Below are positions 36,378 through 46,005 of a stretch of 64,000 nucleotides of DNA, one piece after another. Under the pieces are notes generated by a model. It saw only the letters and a list, made by a program, of their open reading frames with translations. It had not been told where the DNA came from and ran no database searches. This stretch comes from an uncultured Clostridia bacterium (lineage in GTDB: Bacteria > Bacillota > Clostridia > Christensenellales > Borkfalkiaceae). Each line of letters starts with the position of its first letter. The stretch's first letter is position 1. The position numbers and the translations under genes were made by a program. Location: NCBI GenBank assembly GCA_930989535.1, contig CAKNLK010000006.1, forward strand, positions 49,814-113,813, written 5' to 3'.

Positions 36378-37298
36378 ATGAAAAAATTTGCAGTACAGGT
36401 AGTTATTTTAGTTTTAGCGGCTGCGATGGTTTTCAGTTATACAGTTATTTGCATCGCACCCTTTATTGCGTCTCCGTCAAAGGAAACAACAAACCCTCTT
36501 CCCGACAACTCAAACGGCCAGCAAGGAAACACCGATGAGGGAAATTCGGGCGGTTCCGATATCGAAGGAGTTACCCCGCCTATTTTGCCGGATACCCCGG
36601 AGACCTCACCCGCCCTGCCGGAAGATGAGGAAGATGAACCGATAAGTGAACCCGAACCGAAAGCCCTGTATGTGCGGGCAAAGACAAACGGATTAAACCT
36701 GCGGAGCGGCCCCGGAACGGGATATTCCTCCGTGGGATACATCGATAAAGGCGATATGGTGACTTTCCTCGCCAAAGAAGGCAATTGGTATAAGACTATC
36801 TACAAAAACAAGACGGCCTACATAAGCGCAAACAGCACCTATACGGAAATTTTTGAGATGGAATTACATGCCAATGAACTTGTCGAAAAGGTCATCGAGG
36901 AGGGATTGCGGCTGCTCGGCTTCCCCTATGTGTACGGTGCAATCAGATTACACGACGGCGCCGGCAACAAAATCCGCAACTTCGACGCGTCGAAATACGA
37001 TTGCTCGTCGCTCATGCAGTATATTTTCTATTACGGCGCAAACGTGAACCTGAACATGACGACCAGAACGCAGGTTACACAGGGCACGCACGTTGCGCGC
37101 AGCGACTTAGCGCGCGGAGATTTGATTTTTTTCACCAATTCGCAGCGCTACAATAAGACGGGCGTCGAGAGAATCGGGCATGTTGCCCTCTATCTGGGTG
37201 ACAATTATATCCTGCACACCGCGTCCGATTATGCCGTTATCGAACAAATCAGCACACAGCGCTGGAGTTATTATATCGAAACACGGCGATTCGTTTAG
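36378..37298 (+). CDS. Exported SH3b - NlpC/P60 peptidoglycan endopeptidase
   Basis: Cleaves stem peptides of peptidoglycan (family activity: D-Glu to diamino acid). 306 residues: N-terminal signal or anchor (5-35), Pro/Glu/Asp-rich linker (36-100), bacterial SH3 domain (about 102-155, GLNLRSGPGTGYSSVGYI), then NlpC/P60 (about 165-306) with catalytic Cys in YDCSSLMQY, His in GHVALYLGD and the polar third residue in HTASDYAV. GGAGG lies eight bases before the ATG. Only plus-strand gene in this neighbourhood besides the AraC regulator. Confidence 0.92.
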   Translation: MKKFAVQVVILVLAAAMVFSYTVICIAPFIASPSKETTNPLPDNSNGQQGNTDEGNSGGSDIEGVTPPILPDTPETSPALPEDEEDEPISEPEPKALYVRAKTNGLNLRSGPGTGYSSVGYIDKGDMVTFLAKEGNWYKTIYKNKTAYISANSTYTEIFEMELHANELVEKVIEEGLRLLGFPYVYGAIRLHDGAGNKIRNFDASKYDCSSLMQYIFYYGANVNLNMTTRTQVTQGTHVARSDLARGDLIFFTNSQRYNKTGVERIGHVALYLGDNYILHTASDYAVIEQISTQRWSYYIETRRFV

Positions 37299-37379
37299 AT
37301 ACCCGAAAAGGTGAACCTGCCTTTCGTTCCGCCGACGAAGTTCCCCCAATCACGCAAACTAAAAATATTGCCCCAAGAC

Positions 37380-37412
37380 AACAGAGCCTCCCGCACGGCG
37401 GGAGGCTCTGTT
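37380..37412. terminator. Strong hairpin between convergent genes
   Basis: A 15-bp perfect stem AACAGAGCCTCCCGC with a three-base loop. The T-tails on both sides are short, but its place between two convergent genes fits a shared terminator. Confidence 0.7.
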
Positions 37413-37443
37413 CAAATCAAACCTATTAAAGTACAAATTACAC

Positions 37444-38115
37444 TTAAAGCAGGCGGACATTATTGATAATCAACACAAATTTCCTGTCCAAAAAGTCGGC
37501 CGCACGGCGGCACAGCTGCATCCGCTTAAAATAAATTTCAAAGTAATCCATTACGGGGCACAGGTCTGTGTCAATCGTAATATTCAAAACAATTTCATTC
37601 GTCTCGGTATCCACCTGCACGAACGATTTTTCCGCGGCGAGGTTGACGCGGTCATGAATATTTAAATTCCCCATGCTCATCCGCGTTATATTCGTACGGA
37701 CGCGGCTCTTGTGCACGTCCGCTTTGTCCGCAATGATGAGCGCCGCGGTAAGATCGCTGACGGGCAGGCCCTGTTTTTCGTCGTGGTTGCCGATTGCCAT
37801 CATGATTTCGGCAGCTTCTTCATACTCCATACCCATGCGCGTCAGAATATTGTAAGCGAGCAAGGCACCGCTCTGCGCATGGTCTTCGCGGTTAACGCTG
37901 TTGCCGATGTCATGCAGATACCCGGCAATCTGAACCAATTCCACGCGCCGAGGCTGTGCGCCGATTGCAGACAAAATATCGCCCGCCCATTTACTGACAA
38001 TGCTCGAATGGCGCACGGAATGCTCCGTAAAGCCCAGTGCCTCAATCTGGCTTTCGGCGATTGCCATTATTACTTTGACTTCCTCGTCATTCTTAACGTC
38101 CGCTACGGTAATCAA
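37444..38115 (-). CDS. HD-domain phosphohydrolase
   Basis: 223 residues. Metal-binding HD motifs are complete: His in EHSVRHS, the HD pair in AGYLHDIGN, His in GNHDEK, and Asp in IIADKADVH. HD proteins with this pattern hydrolyse nucleotides or phosphodiesters; the substrate is not evident. It starts five bases after the hexose kinase gene and must be cotranscribed with it. The C-terminal 70 residues (VNLAAEKSFVQVD..CPVMDYFEIYF) are a separate small beta-rich region. Confidence 0.82.
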   Translation of the reverse strand: MITVADVKNDEEVKVIMAIAESQIEALGFTEHSVRHSSIVSKWAGDILSAIGAQPRRVELVQIAGYLHDIGNSVNREDHAQSGALLAYNILTRMGMEYEEAAEIMMAIGNHDEKQGLPVSDLTAALIIADKADVHKSRVRTNITRMSMGNLNIHDRVNLAAEKSFVQVDTETNEIVLNITIDTDLCPVMDYFEIYFKRMQLCRRAADFLDRKFVLIINNVRLL

Positions 38116-38120
38116 GCGAT

Positions 38121-39044
38121 TTAAAATTCCTCCACCTTAATATTGGCATAAATTTCGTCGAATTTATCCTTTGTAAACGAGATCTGCCCGAACGTCGTGA
38201 CCGTCGCGGTGCCGGCGGCGACGCCCGCGCGCAAAATCTCGTCGAGCGGCGCACCCTGCTCCAGCCGCATAGCCGCGGCCGCAAGCATTCCGTCGCCCGC
38301 GCCGAGCGTGGAATTGATGGCGACATTGATACTCTTGCAGTAATAATTTTTTGTGCCGTCCGTAATGATTGCCCCGCGCTTTCCCAGGGAGAGGAGAACG
38401 CGCTTCGCCCCTTTATCCAAGAGCGAATAGCATCCCTTTAATAAATCTTCGCGCGATTTAAACTCCTGCTGCAAAGTATTCTGCAATTCATCCTTGTTCG
38501 GCTTCACCAAATCCAGCCCCATTTTTAAGGCGGCAAGCAGTTTTGCACCTTCCGTATCGGCGATTTTCAAAGTCTGCGGCGAGGCAACCCCGAACAGCTT
38601 CGAATAATAATCGCTGTCCACTCCCTGCGGAAGACTGCCCGAAACGACCATCACGTCGCTCGTCTTCGACAGCCCCGCAACCAAATCGATTAGCTCCGCC
38701 TGCTTATTTTCGCTGATGCACTCGCCGACGTCGTTCACCTCCGTCAGCATGGATTTATTGTCGATAAATTTATAATTCTCCCGAACGCGCCCCTTGTTCC
38801 AAACGAAAATACTCGGCACCCCCTCGCGGTCTAAAGCCTGCTCAAAGAGAGATCCGTTTTCATTATACATAAATCCGGTCGCATAGCTTTGTCCCTTCAG
38901 CCTGGCAACGCCGATTGCAACGTTGAGCGCGGCTCCGGTAAAGCTGAGCGTTTTATTTTTAACGTGATTCAATTTGCCGATGTTCAGCGAATCGACCTCT
39001 ATCGTTACATCCGTGCAAGGGTTCAAACAAACGGTAAGAATCAT
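38121..39044 (-). CDS. PfkB-family sugar kinase, 1-phosphofructokinase/tagatose-6-phosphate kinase type
   Basis: Phosphorylates a sugar phosphate with ATP. 307 residues with the FruK/LacC marks: N-terminal LTVCLNPCTDVTIE, GGAALNVA-like FTGAALNVAIGVARL, VVSGSLPQGV, KPNKDEL and the catalytic GAGDGM loop. FruK (fructose-1-phosphate) and LacC (tagatose-6-phosphate) cannot be told apart here, and no PTS genes are adjacent. GGAGATT precedes the ATG. First gene of a two-gene unit with the HD protein. Confidence 0.85.
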   Translation of the reverse strand: MILTVCLNPCTDVTIEVDSLNIGKLNHVKNKTLSFTGAALNVAIGVARLKGQSYATGFMYNENGSLFEQALDREGVPSIFVWNKGRVRENYKFIDNKSMLTEVNDVGECISENKQAELIDLVAGLSKTSDVMVVSGSLPQGVDSDYYSKLFGVASPQTLKIADTEGAKLLAALKMGLDLVKPNKDELQNTLQQEFKSREDLLKGCYSLLDKGAKRVLLSLGKRGAIITDGTKNYYCKSINVAINSTLGAGDGMLAAAAMRLEQGAPLDEILRAGVAAGTATVTTFGQISFTKDKFDEIYANIKVEEF

Positions 39045-39147
39045 TTTTCAATCTCCATAAATCCTTAGATTACGCAATTGCGGACGAATTTATACTTCGC
39101 CTGAACACATCCGTGCCCTCCCGGTGCGCTCTAATCTGTCTTACACT

Positions 39148-39176
39148 ATTATAGTATACATTCGGAACAATTTCAA
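39148..39176 (-). promoter_or_regulatory. Promoter for the sugar kinase and HD protein
   Basis: Minus strand TTGAAA (39171-39176), 17-bp spacer, TATAAT (39148-39153). The leader to the start codon is about 97 nt, longer than most here. Confidence 0.82.
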
Positions 39177-39224
39177 GATTAAATTTGAAATTTTTTGTAT
39201 TTTTTTACAATTTTCTGAAAGAAA

Positions 39225-39245
39225 GCCGCCGCACATCGCGGCGGC
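39225..39245 (-). terminator. Terminator of pfkA
   Basis: GCCGCCGC/GCGGCGGC stem with a five-base loop followed by TTTCTTTC on the minus strand, 11 bp after the pfkA stop. Confidence 0.88.
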
Positions 39246-39255
39246 CTCAAGCCCT

Positions 39256-40218
39256 TTACATAGATATCATCTGCAGCGTTTCGTACAGCTCATAATTGAA
39301 CTTTTTCTTCATGCTGACCGCTTCAATGATATCCATGTCGATTATCTCGTTCTTGTGAATGCCGACCGCGCGGTTGCCGATCCCGTCCTTCAAAAGCCGC
39401 ACCGCTTTGTTGCCGAACTGCGCCGCGAGCATCCTGTCCGCCATGGAAGGCGAACCGCCGCGCTGAACGTGCCCTATCGTCGTCCCGCGGACGGAATAGG
39501 TGGTCATCGCCTGCAGACGCTTGGAAAATTCATCCGCCGTCGAAACTCCTTCCGCCAAAACAATAATGTTGGAATGTTTGCCGTTCGCGCGGCTGCGGTT
39601 GATACGGCGGACTACGTCCTCCATATCGTACGCGATTTCAGGGACGATGATGATTTCCGCACCGCTGGCAATGCCCGAATAGAGCGCGATATCGCCGCAG
39701 CGGCGCCCCATTACCTCCACCACGCTGATGCGCTCGTGCGAGGTCATCGTGTCGCGCAGCTTATTGATTATATCCAAACAGGTATTGACGGCCGTATCGA
39801 ACCCCAGCGTATAGTCGGTGTATTCGAGGTCGTTATCGATTGTTCCCGGAATACCGATTGTCGGAATGCCGTACTCATCGCTGAGGCATTTGGCGCCCTT
39901 GAAGGAACCGTCTCCGCCGATTACGACGAGCCCCTCGATGCCGTGCGCATTCAAGGTCTTGACCGCCTGCTTTTGCCCTTCGACGGTATACATCTCCACA
40001 CAGCGCGCCGTACGCAGCATCGTGCCGCCGCGCTGTACGATATCGGATACGCTGCGCATCTCCATGGGAATCATATCGTCCAAAATCAAGCCGGCATACC
40101 CCTGCCGGATTCCGTAGATTTCCATGCCGAAATATTTGGCCGTGCGCACAACCGCACGGATGCACGCATTCATGCCGGGAGCGTCGCCGCCGCTCGTCAA
40201 AACGCCGATTCTCTTCAT
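39256..40218 (-). CDS. pfkA: ATP-dependent 6-phosphofructokinase
   Basis: Key step of glycolysis: fructose-6-phosphate to fructose-1,6-bisphosphate. 320 residues, standard for bacterial PfkA: LTSGGDAPGMNACIR, ATP site VIGGDGSFKGA (Gly at the position typical of ATP users), catalytic PGTIDNDLEYTDYTLGFDTA, EVMGRRCGD and HVQRGGSP. GGAGGTG precedes the ATG. Transcribed alone from its own promoter. Confidence 0.97.
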   Translation of the reverse strand: MKRIGVLTSGGDAPGMNACIRAVVRTAKYFGMEIYGIRQGYAGLILDDMIPMEMRSVSDIVQRGGTMLRTARCVEMYTVEGQKQAVKTLNAHGIEGLVVIGGDGSFKGAKCLSDEYGIPTIGIPGTIDNDLEYTDYTLGFDTAVNTCLDIINKLRDTMTSHERISVVEVMGRRCGDIALYSGIASGAEIIIVPEIAYDMEDVVRRINRSRANGKHSNIIVLAEGVSTADEFSKRLQAMTTYSVRGTTIGHVQRGGSPSMADRMLAAQFGNKAVRLLKDGIGNRAVGIHKNEIIDMDIIEAVSMKKKFNYELYETLQMISM

Positions 40219-40267
40219 CGTACACCTCCGATTTAACCGATAGCTGAATTTATCCCTTTACAAACAT

Positions 40268-40273
40268 ATTATA
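40268..40273 (-). promoter_or_regulatory. Extended -10 promoter for pfkA
   Basis: TTTGCTATAAT on the minus strand, an extended -10 without a good -35, 49 bp before the start. The remaining bases up to the dnaE stop show no clear terminator. Confidence 0.65.
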
Positions 40274-40369
40274 GCAAATAATAGAGGAAAATAAAAGCGA
40301 AATTCTGCATATGCGGCGGAGCCGGCGGAAAACTTAAAATATCTAACATTTTTTGTATCTTTTTGCGCT

Positions 40370-43300
40370 TTATACCTGTACTATATCCGCATCTTCCAGG
40401 TACAGATACAATTCGTCGCGCAACCCTCTGCAATCGTTAACATTGCACATTTTGAACAGTCGGTTGCCGCGCTTGATTTTCACGGTTGTCGCGCCGTTCA
40501 TATAATGCGAAAAGAGCGCAGTAAAATCGTCAAACTCCTCCTCGGAAAGAGCGCTCGCATTCAGCCACAGCGCGTGCTCGACCGGTTTGCGCACAGGCGC
40601 GGGAGAGACCGCTGTGTCGCCCGCCGATTCCGTGAATTCCTGCATCTTGTCCAAAATGATTACGGGAGCCTTCTCCTCGTCCAGCTGCATTTTGCCCGTA
40701 AGCCGCACAATCTTATCCGCCGATACGATGCCTTTGATTTTGTCGAATACGTTCGGAAACGCGACGCATTCAATCGAACCGTACAAATCTTCCACGGAAA
40801 TAAACGCCATAGTTGAGCCGGAACGCGTATTGATGCGCTTATATGAGCCGATGATTCCGCCCATCGTGACCTGCGCGCCGTCCGTGAGGTCGGGATATGT
40901 CTTGCGTCCGTCCTCGTCCTCCTCATAATTTTGCAGCATGAGGCAATTGAAGGAACAATCCTTAAAGGAAGACGCATATTTTTCAAACGGATGCCCGCTG
41001 ACGTATACCCCGAGAACCTGCTTTTCTCTGGACAGCTTTTCACTCGTTTCCAACTCGGGAATATCCGGATATTTGATATCCTCGACGTCATCCTCGATGA
41101 TGTCACCGAACAAACTCATCTGCATGCTCTGCTTTTGCTTGGCTATCTTGTTCGCGCGGTCGAGAACGCTGTCGTACACCGCCAAAAGCTGCGCGCGGTT
41201 CACGCCGAAGCAATCGAAAGCGCCCGCGCAAATCAACCCTTCGAGCATACGCTTATTCAAGAAAGGCGCGCAGCGGAACACGAAATCGGGGAAACTCTTA
41301 AAGCCGCCGTGCTCTTCGCGCTCGTCGATAATCGACTGCGTAGCGCCGACGCCGACGCCTTTGAGCGCGCTCAAACCGAAGCGCACCCCTTCGCCCTGCA
41401 CCGAGAAATAGGTCTTGCTCTTGTTGACGTCCGGCTGCAAGACGAGGAAATTTTTCTCCTTTAAATAGACGATGTACTTGGAAACTTCGTCGATTTTTTC
41501 AATGCGGTTGTTTAAGATTGCCGCGAGAAATTCCTTCGGATAGAAGCGCTTCAGATACGCCGTGCGGTAGGCGAGAACGGCGTAGCAAGTCGCGTGCGCT
41601 TTATTGAAGGCGTAACTCGCAAAGCTTTCCATGTCGCCGAAAATCTTTTCCGCGACTTCCTTGGGCACGCCGCGGGCCACCGCGCCCTCGATGTTGCCGC
41701 CCTGCTCAATGTTGCCGAAGATAAATTTGTCCTTCTGCGCCATCAGTTCGGCCTTGTTCTTTTTACCCATGGCGCGGCGCACGAGGTCTGCCTGGCCGAG
41801 CGAAAAGCCCGCGAGGTCTTGGAAAATCTGCATGACCTGCTCTTGGTAAATGATGACGCCGTAGGTGACTTTTAAGATGTGTTCCAGAAGGGGCGTATCG
41901 TACTTGACCTTCGAGGGATTGAGCTTGTTCTCGATATAGGTCGGGATATACGCCATCGGGCCGGGGCGATAGAGCGCGACGCCCGCGATGATGTCCTCCA
42001 GGCAGTCGGGCTTGAGGTCTTTCATGAACTTTTTCATGCCCCCTTGCTCGAGCTGGAACACAGCATCGGTATCCCCTTCGGAAATGAGTCCGTACGCCTC
42101 TTTGTTTTCGTATCCGATGTTATCCCAGTCGATGACCGTACCCGTATCCTCGAGGATATAGTCGCACGCCTTTTTGATATCGGTGAGCGTCGTCAGCGCG
42201 AGGAAGTCCATCTTGAGCATGCCGATGGATTCCACCTCTTTCATGTCGAACTGGGTGGTGACGTCCTCGCCGTTTCGCGAGAGCGGAACCGCCTCCGCAA
42301 TCGGCTTGCGGCAGATAACGACGCCCGCCGCGTGCATGGACGTATTGCGCGGCATGCCTTCCAGCTTGAGCGCCATGTCTATGACGCGGTGCAGCTGCTC
42401 GTCCGTCTCGTACAGCTCGATGAACTCGTTGTTGCGCTTCTTCTCCTGCTCGTCGAGGCTCTTGCGCACGTCTTCGCGCTTTTCCTCGGAGAGGCTCGCA
42501 TCATTGAGTTTTTCCTTCAATCCAGGAATTTTCCGCCCCAACAATTCGGAGATGGTGGACTTGCCGTCCATGATCTTCGTGACACGGTCTGTCTCGGAAT
42601 ATGGCACGCGTAGTACTCTGCCAACGTCCTTAATTGCCGCTTTCGACGCCAAAGTACCGAAAGTTACAATCTGCGCGACGTTTTCGGGGTGGTATTTCTG
42701 ACGCACGTATTCGATGGTTTCGGGGCGGCGCTCGTTACAGAAGTCGACGTCAAAGTCCGGCATCGTGACGCGATCCGGGTTCAAAAAGCGCTCAAAGAAC
42801 AAGTCGTACTTGAGCGGGTCGATGTCCGTAATCCCGATGGCGTAGGCTACGATGCTCGCCGCGCCGCTGCCTCGCCCGGGGCCGACGGGGATTCCCCTGT
42901 TTTTCGACCATTGGATAAAGTCCATGACGATGAGGTAATATTCCGCAAAGCCCATGCCGAGAATAATGCCCAGCTCATAATCGGCGCGCTTTTTGACTTC
43001 CTCGGTAATTTCGCCGTAGCGGCGCTCCAGCCCCTCCCACGTGAGCTTCGTGAGGTAGTCTTTCGGGTCGGAGCCGTCCTCGGGCGTATAACCGGGGATG
43101 AGTGATTTGTCCTTGATGGGGTCGCCGTTGTCCTTCAAATCGAAGCACGGCTCTTCCGCGCACTTTTCCGCGATGACGAGGGTGTTGGAAATCGCCTCCG
43201 GAACGTAGGAAAACAATTCCGCCATCTCGTCCGCAGACTTCATGTAAAACTCGTGCGTCTCGAACTTCATGCGCTTGGGGTCGTCGATGGTCTTTTTCAT

Positions 43301-43963
43301 CTGGATGCACATGAGCACATCCTGCATCTCCCAATCCTCTTTGTTGATATAGTGCACGTCGTTCGTGGCGACGGGCTGGATATCCAGCTCCTTCGCGAGC
43401 TGCAAAAGGAGCGGCAGAATGCGCCGCTGCTCCTCCAGGCCGTGGTCTTGAATCTCTATGTAGAAATCCTCGCCGAAAATCTCTTTCAGCTCGAGCGCCG
43501 TCTTTTTTGCGCCCTCGTAATCGCCGCGCAGCAAGAGTTTGGGAATGCGCCCCGCAAGGCACGCGGAAAGGCACACGAGCCCTTCGCTGTGCTCGCGCAA
43601 AAGCTTATAGTCGATTCGCGGCTTATAATAAAATCCGTCGACGAATGCGGCGGAATCGAGCTTTACGAGATTTTTGTATCCCGTTTTATTTTTTGCGAGC
43701 AATATGAGATGCTCGAAATCTCCGCTACCGTCCTTGACGTGCATATCCTGCGTCATGTACAGCTCGCAGCCGATAATCGCCTGTATTTTATTTTTTTTGC
43801 ACAGCTCCGCGAAATACAGCGTTGCGTACATGTTGCCGTGGTCGGTAATCGCGCACGCCTTGATATTGTTTTTGACGCAGTGCTCGACCAAATCGTCGAC
43901 TTTGCAGGCGCCATCCAACAAGCTGTATTCGGTGTGTAGATGTAAATGAACAAAATCTGCCAT
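40370..43963 (-). CDS. dnaE: DNA polymerase III alpha subunit, DnaE type
   Basis: Replicative or lagging-strand C-family polymerase. 1197 residues: PHP domain (1-210) with intact metal ligands (HLHTEYS, ITDHGNMY), polymerase palm with GPGRGSGAAS and PDFDVDF (catalytic aspartates), fingers with YQEQVMQI and HAAGVVI, helix-hairpin-helix KGVGVGATQ, and C-terminal OB domain (MGGIIGSYKRI). Firmicutes normally carry PolC as well; it is not in this window. Last gene of the murB-PHP-whiA-crh-dnaE run, 28 bp after the Crh-like gene; GGCGG precedes the start. Confidence 0.97.
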   Translation of the reverse strand: MADFVHLHLHTEYSLLDGACKVDDLVEHCVKNNIKACAITDHGNMYATLYFAELCKKNKIQAIIGCELYMTQDMHVKDGSGDFEHLILLAKNKTGYKNLVKLDSAAFVDGFYYKPRIDYKLLREHSEGLVCLSACLAGRIPKLLLRGDYEGAKKTALELKEIFGEDFYIEIQDHGLEEQRRILPLLLQLAKELDIQPVATNDVHYINKEDWEMQDVLMCIQMKKTIDDPKRMKFETHEFYMKSADEMAELFSYVPEAISNTLVIAEKCAEEPCFDLKDNGDPIKDKSLIPGYTPEDGSDPKDYLTKLTWEGLERRYGEITEEVKKRADYELGIILGMGFAEYYLIVMDFIQWSKNRGIPVGPGRGSGAASIVAYAIGITDIDPLKYDLFFERFLNPDRVTMPDFDVDFCNERRPETIEYVRQKYHPENVAQIVTFGTLASKAAIKDVGRVLRVPYSETDRVTKIMDGKSTISELLGRKIPGLKEKLNDASLSEEKREDVRKSLDEQEKKRNNEFIELYETDEQLHRVIDMALKLEGMPRNTSMHAAGVVICRKPIAEAVPLSRNGEDVTTQFDMKEVESIGMLKMDFLALTTLTDIKKACDYILEDTGTVIDWDNIGYENKEAYGLISEGDTDAVFQLEQGGMKKFMKDLKPDCLEDIIAGVALYRPGPMAYIPTYIENKLNPSKVKYDTPLLEHILKVTYGVIIYQEQVMQIFQDLAGFSLGQADLVRRAMGKKNKAELMAQKDKFIFGNIEQGGNIEGAVARGVPKEVAEKIFGDMESFASYAFNKAHATCYAVLAYRTAYLKRFYPKEFLAAILNNRIEKIDEVSKYIVYLKEKNFLVLQPDVNKSKTYFSVQGEGVRFGLSALKGVGVGATQSIIDEREEHGGFKSFPDFVFRCAPFLNKRMLEGLICAGAFDCFGVNRAQLLAVYDSVLDRANKIAKQKQSMQMSLFGDIIEDDVEDIKYPDIPELETSEKLSREKQVLGVYVSGHPFEKYASSFKDCSFNCLMLQNYEEDEDGRKTYPDLTDGAQVTMGGIIGSYKRINTRSGSTMAFISVEDLYGSIECVAFPNVFDKIKGIVSADKIVRLTGKMQLDEEKAPVIILDKMQEFTESAGDTAVSPAPVRKPVEHALWLNASALSEEEFDDFTALFSHYMNGATTVKIKRGNRLFKMCNVNDCRGLRDELYLYLEDADIVQV

Positions 43964-43991
43964 GTGTTTTCCGCCGTATGTATGAAGTTGC

Positions 43992-44243
43992 TTAAAGTTT
44001 CGCGATAAAATCTGCCAGCGCCTTGACCGCCTTCTTTGCGTCCGGCCCTTCCGCCATGAGGGTATACTCGTCCCCTTTCAGAAATTTCATCGAGAGAAGC
44101 CCGATAATGCTCTTTGCATTTCCGCGCTTATTCCCGTCCGCGAAGATAATTTCGCTTTTATACTTGCCCGCCTCAAAGACGATTCTCTGCGCGTCGTAGG
44201 CGTTGTAGGTGTCTTTGTTGTATACAAATGTTGTCTTTTCCAT
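43992..44243 (-). CDS. crh: HPr-like protein without the PTS histidine (Crh-type)
   Basis: 83 residues with the HPr fold pattern. The regulatory Ser46 region is kept (NAKSIIGLLSM), but the loop that carries His15 in HPr reads TYNAYDA, so the residue aligned with His15 is Asn (Gln in B. subtilis Crh). It cannot pass phosphate in the PTS, but can be phosphorylated on serine by HPr kinase, which is encoded 5 kb away (48098-49012). As in Bacillus, it sits directly behind whiA (5-bp gap). A role as a CcpA corepressor or metabolic regulator is inferred. Confidence 0.85.
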   Translation of the reverse strand: MEKTTFVYNKDTYNAYDAQRIVFEAGKYKSEIIFADGNKRGNAKSIIGLLSMKFLKGDEYTLMAEGPDAKKAVKALADFIAKL

Positions 44244-44248
44244 TCTTT

Positions 44249-45214
44249 TCAGTCCCCTTCTATCGTTTCTGCTATTTTCAATAGTTTGCGCAGGCGGTGG
44301 TTCAAACAGCTCTTCGAAACGCCCAGCCGCCCGGCAAGCTCCTTCAAAGAGCCCTCCTTGTCCGCCAGCCGCGCTTCCGCCGCTTCTCGCAGGGGCGGTT
44401 CCAGCCCCTCCAAACCGATTGTACTTTCGATTGCCTCGATTGCCTGAATCTGTTTGACGGACGCGACGACGCTTTTATCGAAGTTCATCTGCATACAATT
44501 CGCCACGCGGTTGAGCTGGTTGCGCTCGTCCTTTTTATCCGCAAGTTCGCCGAGCTTTTTCAGCGAATTCTCCGCGCCCACCAAGTCGAGGAAATCGGAA
44601 ATGCTCTCACGGCTCTTCAGATAGACCACGCGCGAATTTTTCCGCTCTACGCTCTTGGCGAGTATCTCGTACTGCGCCAGCAAATCGCAGCAGCCGTCCG
44701 CAAGCAGTTTGTTGTAAAACACGATTTCGAGATGGTACCCGGAGCGCGCGTCGTCCAATTTGGGGAGAGAACAGCTTCCGCTGCCCAAAAACGCGCCCTT
44801 GATATAGGCGAGCTTGCAGCAGTCGTTTTCAATCAAGTATCTGTCCATCTCCAGCTTGAGGGAAACGGCGTCGCCATCGCGCTCCACGATGCCGAGTTCG
44901 GCGAGGATATACAGCGACTTTTCCGACAGGCATTGAAAGACCAACCTGTCCTTGCCGTTCCGGTTATCCGTCGTCGCCTGCACTATTTTGAGTTCTTCGC
45001 CGTACAAATCTTCCAGCAGGGAAATAAAGAACGCCGCAACCGATTCGCTCTCCGTGATAAATTCGAAACCGATTTTCGAACCGCTGCGGACGATGCTCCC
45101 CGTTGCGCGCAGAAACGCGGAGAGCGCCGCCGTCTTGCAACAGGCGTTTTCGAACCCCGCTTTCATGATTTCTCTCTTGATTTCTCCCGTAAAATTGTGG
45201 CTTGCGTTTTTCAC
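44249..45214 (-). CDS. whiA: WhiA-type DNA-binding protein
   Basis: Regulator with a homing-endonuclease-like fold; in Firmicutes it affects cell division and chromosome segregation. 321 residues: N-terminal WhiA domain (about 10-95), LAGLIDADG-like core with YIKGAFLGSGSCSLPK and YHLEIVFYN, and a C-terminal helix-turn-helix (SLKELAGRLGVSKSCLNHRLRKL). Overlaps the PHP gene by the four-base ATGA. Confidence 0.95.
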   Translation of the reverse strand: MKNASHNFTGEIKREIMKAGFENACCKTAALSAFLRATGSIVRSGSKIGFEFITESESVAAFFISLLEDLYGEELKIVQATTDNRNGKDRLVFQCLSEKSLYILAELGIVERDGDAVSLKLEMDRYLIENDCCKLAYIKGAFLGSGSCSLPKLDDARSGYHLEIVFYNKLLADGCCDLLAQYEILAKSVERKNSRVVYLKSRESISDFLDLVGAENSLKKLGELADKKDERNQLNRVANCMQMNFDKSVVASVKQIQAIEAIESTIGLEGLEPPLREAAEARLADKEGSLKELAGRLGVSKSCLNHRLRKLLKIAETIEGD

Positions 45215-46005
45215 AGATGTTTCTCTTTATATTCTCTGAAACGGAAATGCGGCAATCTGCCGTCGATATTGTCGATTCGCTCGCGCGGGATATCGACGCG
45301 CGACAGCATGTCCTCTACGAGTTTCGTATCCCCCACCCGCTCGGGCGAATGTGCGTCCGAATCGATAACGAAGCGGACTCCCGTGTCGCATACCCGGGCA
45401 AGTTCCTCGTCTGTCATGTGCACCTTTTTGGAATTGAGTTCGATGTAAGTGCCGTAATCGCGGGCGGCTTTCGCCACTTCCACGACGTCGCAGAAGCTCT
45501 GAAAGTTGAGGTGCGTAATGATGTCAATCGGATTTTTTTCGATGCTCTTGATGAGCGCCGTCGTATTGAAGCGTATCAAACTCTGCGGAACATGGTTCTT
45601 AAAAACCATATGGATTGAGTTGCGAATCAAGAGATTCCATAAATCGCGGAAAGTGCTGAACTTCACGAAGCGGTGGATTCCCATGAGAAAGACATCGAAC
45701 TTCGCATAATCCGTTTCGAGCATGTCCGTGCGGCCGTTTTCGTCGCACAGGTTGGCCTCCATGCCAACGTATACATTCAGCCCGGTTGCCTGCGCCGCCG
45801 CACGGCAATCCTCGATGAGCTGCGGAAATTCTTTGCGTTTCAGCCCCCAAGCCATCTGTTCGAAGCCGTGGTCGGTAATCGCGATTTCCTTTAGCCCCAG
45901 CTCTTTGGCGCGCTGCACGTTCTGCAAAACCGTACCTTTCCCGTGCCGGACTCCGCCGCCGTGGCTGTATATCGTATGCGTATGATAATCGCCCGTGAGC
46001 AACAT
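45211..46005 (-). CDS. PHP-domain phosphoesterase
   Basis: 264 residues with all PHP metal motifs: DYHTHTIYSHG, ITDHGFEQM, GMEANL, ITHLN and DSDAHSPE. Related to YcdX/YtvI-like phosphatases; the substrate is not known. Firmicute whiA clusters often hold a PHP gene in this place. Directly abuts murB (no gap) and overlaps whiA by four bases, so the genes are coupled. Confidence 0.85.
   Translation of the reverse strand: MLLTGDYHTHTIYSHGGGVRHGKGTVLQNVQRAKELGLKEIAITDHGFEQMAWGLKRKEFPQLIEDCRAAAQATGLNVYVGMEANLCDENGRTDMLETDYAKFDVFLMGIHRFVKFSTFRDLWNLLIRNSIHMVFKNHVPQSLIRFNTTALIKSIEKNPIDIITHLNFQSFCDVVEVAKAARDYGTYIELNSKKVHMTDEELARVCDTGVRFVIDSDAHSPERVGDTKLVEDMLSRVDIPRERIDNIDGRLPHFRFREYKEKHL

Noticed and set aside
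39124..40236. 370-codon plus-strand open frame over pfkA
   Set aside because: Arg/His-rich shadow antisense to a clear pfkA; long antisense frames are common here because of codon bias.
44297..45448. 383-codon plus-strand open frame over whiA
   Set aside because: Antisense shadow of whiA and the PHP gene without protein-family features.
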